Assembly (NCBI GenBank): GCA_027493625.1 | Contig: JAOSKM010000002.1 | Coordinates: forward strand, 248,001 to 312,000 | DNA length: 64,000 nt | Reading direction: 5' to 3' | Origin: Planctomycetota bacterium | GTDB lineage: Bacteria > Planctomycetota > UBA8742 > UBA2392 | Shown: positions 63,884 through 64,000 of the stretch, piece after piece | Layout: each line of letters starts with the position of its first letter | Numbering within the stretch: position 1 is the first letter of the stretch | The notes under the pieces: generated by a model | Told to the model about the DNA's origin: nothing | Database searches by the model: none | What the model saw: only the letters and a program-made list of their open reading frames with translations | Program-made: the position numbers and the translations under genes

Positions 63884-64000
63884 CTACACCCGGGTTTCCT
63901 CGACGGCCTTTTCCGCGGTCTGAAACGCCAGCAGTTCCATGAACGCGGGAAACAGCGGCAGGGCCTGGTGCGCGGCAAACGCCATGGCGCCTGCGCGCCC
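63884..64000 (-). CDS. C-terminal fragment of a gene continuing beyond the window
   Basis: The minus-strand frame is open from the window edge to a TAG at 63884-63886 and reads AMAFAAHQALPLFPAFMELL, then AFQTAEKAVEETRV. Balanced composition suggests real coding rather than a shadow. Too short to identify. It would be followed by the two GYF2-like genes on the same strand. Confidence 0.4.
   Translation of the reverse strand, partial: GRAGAMAFAAHQALPLFPAFMELLAFQTAEKAVEETRV

Noticed and set aside
63718-63978. 86-codon minus-strand frame near the window end
   Set aside because: Arg/Pro/Cys-rich and overlaps a better frame (63884-64000) with normal composition.
1-64000. tRNA, rRNA, CRISPR, prophage or toxin-antitoxin loci
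   Set aside because: Scanned by eye on both strands; nothing with a cloverleaf, rRNA signature, spacer array, phage structural gene or recognisable toxin pair. A covariance-model search would be needed to exclude small RNAs.

Overview
The window is high-GC DNA from a bacterium with a Gram-negative type of envelope. This is inferred from an apolipoprotein N-acyltransferase, a LolD-type ABC ATPase, a lipid A-type acyltransferase and a Wzm/Wzt-type polysaccharide exporter. Several traits fit an uncultured lineage of the Planctomycetota/PVC kind: a giant secreted LamG/ASH/kelch protein, a Ser/Thr kinase fused to a membrane domain, an ECF sigma/anti-sigma pair, McsA/McsB, two-subunit glycine decarboxylase (GcvPA/GcvPB), and a TonB-like N-terminus on a cyclase-fold protein. 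The phylum is an inference; there is no rRNA gene in the window to settle it. I saw no tRNA, rRNA, CRISPR array or transposase.

Layout. 1-4264: 3' part of dnaE2 convergent with recJ across a palindromic repeat. 4507-12466: a promoter, a 5' leader hairpin and one exported protein of about 2,600 residues. 12509-19638: a tightly overlapped polysaccharide operon (Wzm-like permease, Wzt-like ATPase, GT4-GT2 fusion, UDP-GlcNAc 2-epimerase, two GT4 modules). 26056-19635 (minus): lysA, an FdhE-like zinc-ribbon gene, lnt, a HEAT-like secreted protein and an Eis-like acetyltransferase, apparently one operon. 26310-35058: a lipoprotein, a YhcC-type radical SAM protein, a LolD-type ATPase, a PAP2 phosphatase, a YkvA-like protein, accD, an MgtE-like transporter and a Kef-type antiporter. 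35252-45013: gcvT-gcvH-gcvPA-gcvPB, an aminotransferase, mcsA-mcsB and a DUF1444-like gene. 45029-54994: aldo/keto reductase, kinase, agmatinase with pyruvoyl arginine decarboxylase, a cyclase-fold protein with its zinc-ribbon partner, a DDAH-like enzyme and a small membrane protein. 55051-64000: anti-sigma/sigma pair, lipid A-type acyltransferase, a secreted protein broken four times, an ArgD-like aminotransferase coupled to NnrD, and two small paralogous proteins.

Most striking observation: every one of the four consecutive intergenic gaps between gcvT and the aminotransferase at 40890 holds a palindrome whose arms are built from 7-bp words. Two of these palindromes enclose a gene for an S23-type four-helix-bundle protein and two are empty. 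Half-arrays of similar heptamers also lie inside dnaE2 and at the 5' end of the cyclase-fold gene. This looks like a family of palindromic elements, some carrying an ORF. No transposase is visible.

Data quality caveat: at least 19 reading frames are broken by single-base indels, mostly in runs of 4-6 identical bases and including core genes such as gcvPB. Assembly or sequencing indel error is the simplest explanation. I therefore give full-length coordinates for broken genes and state where the frame changes.
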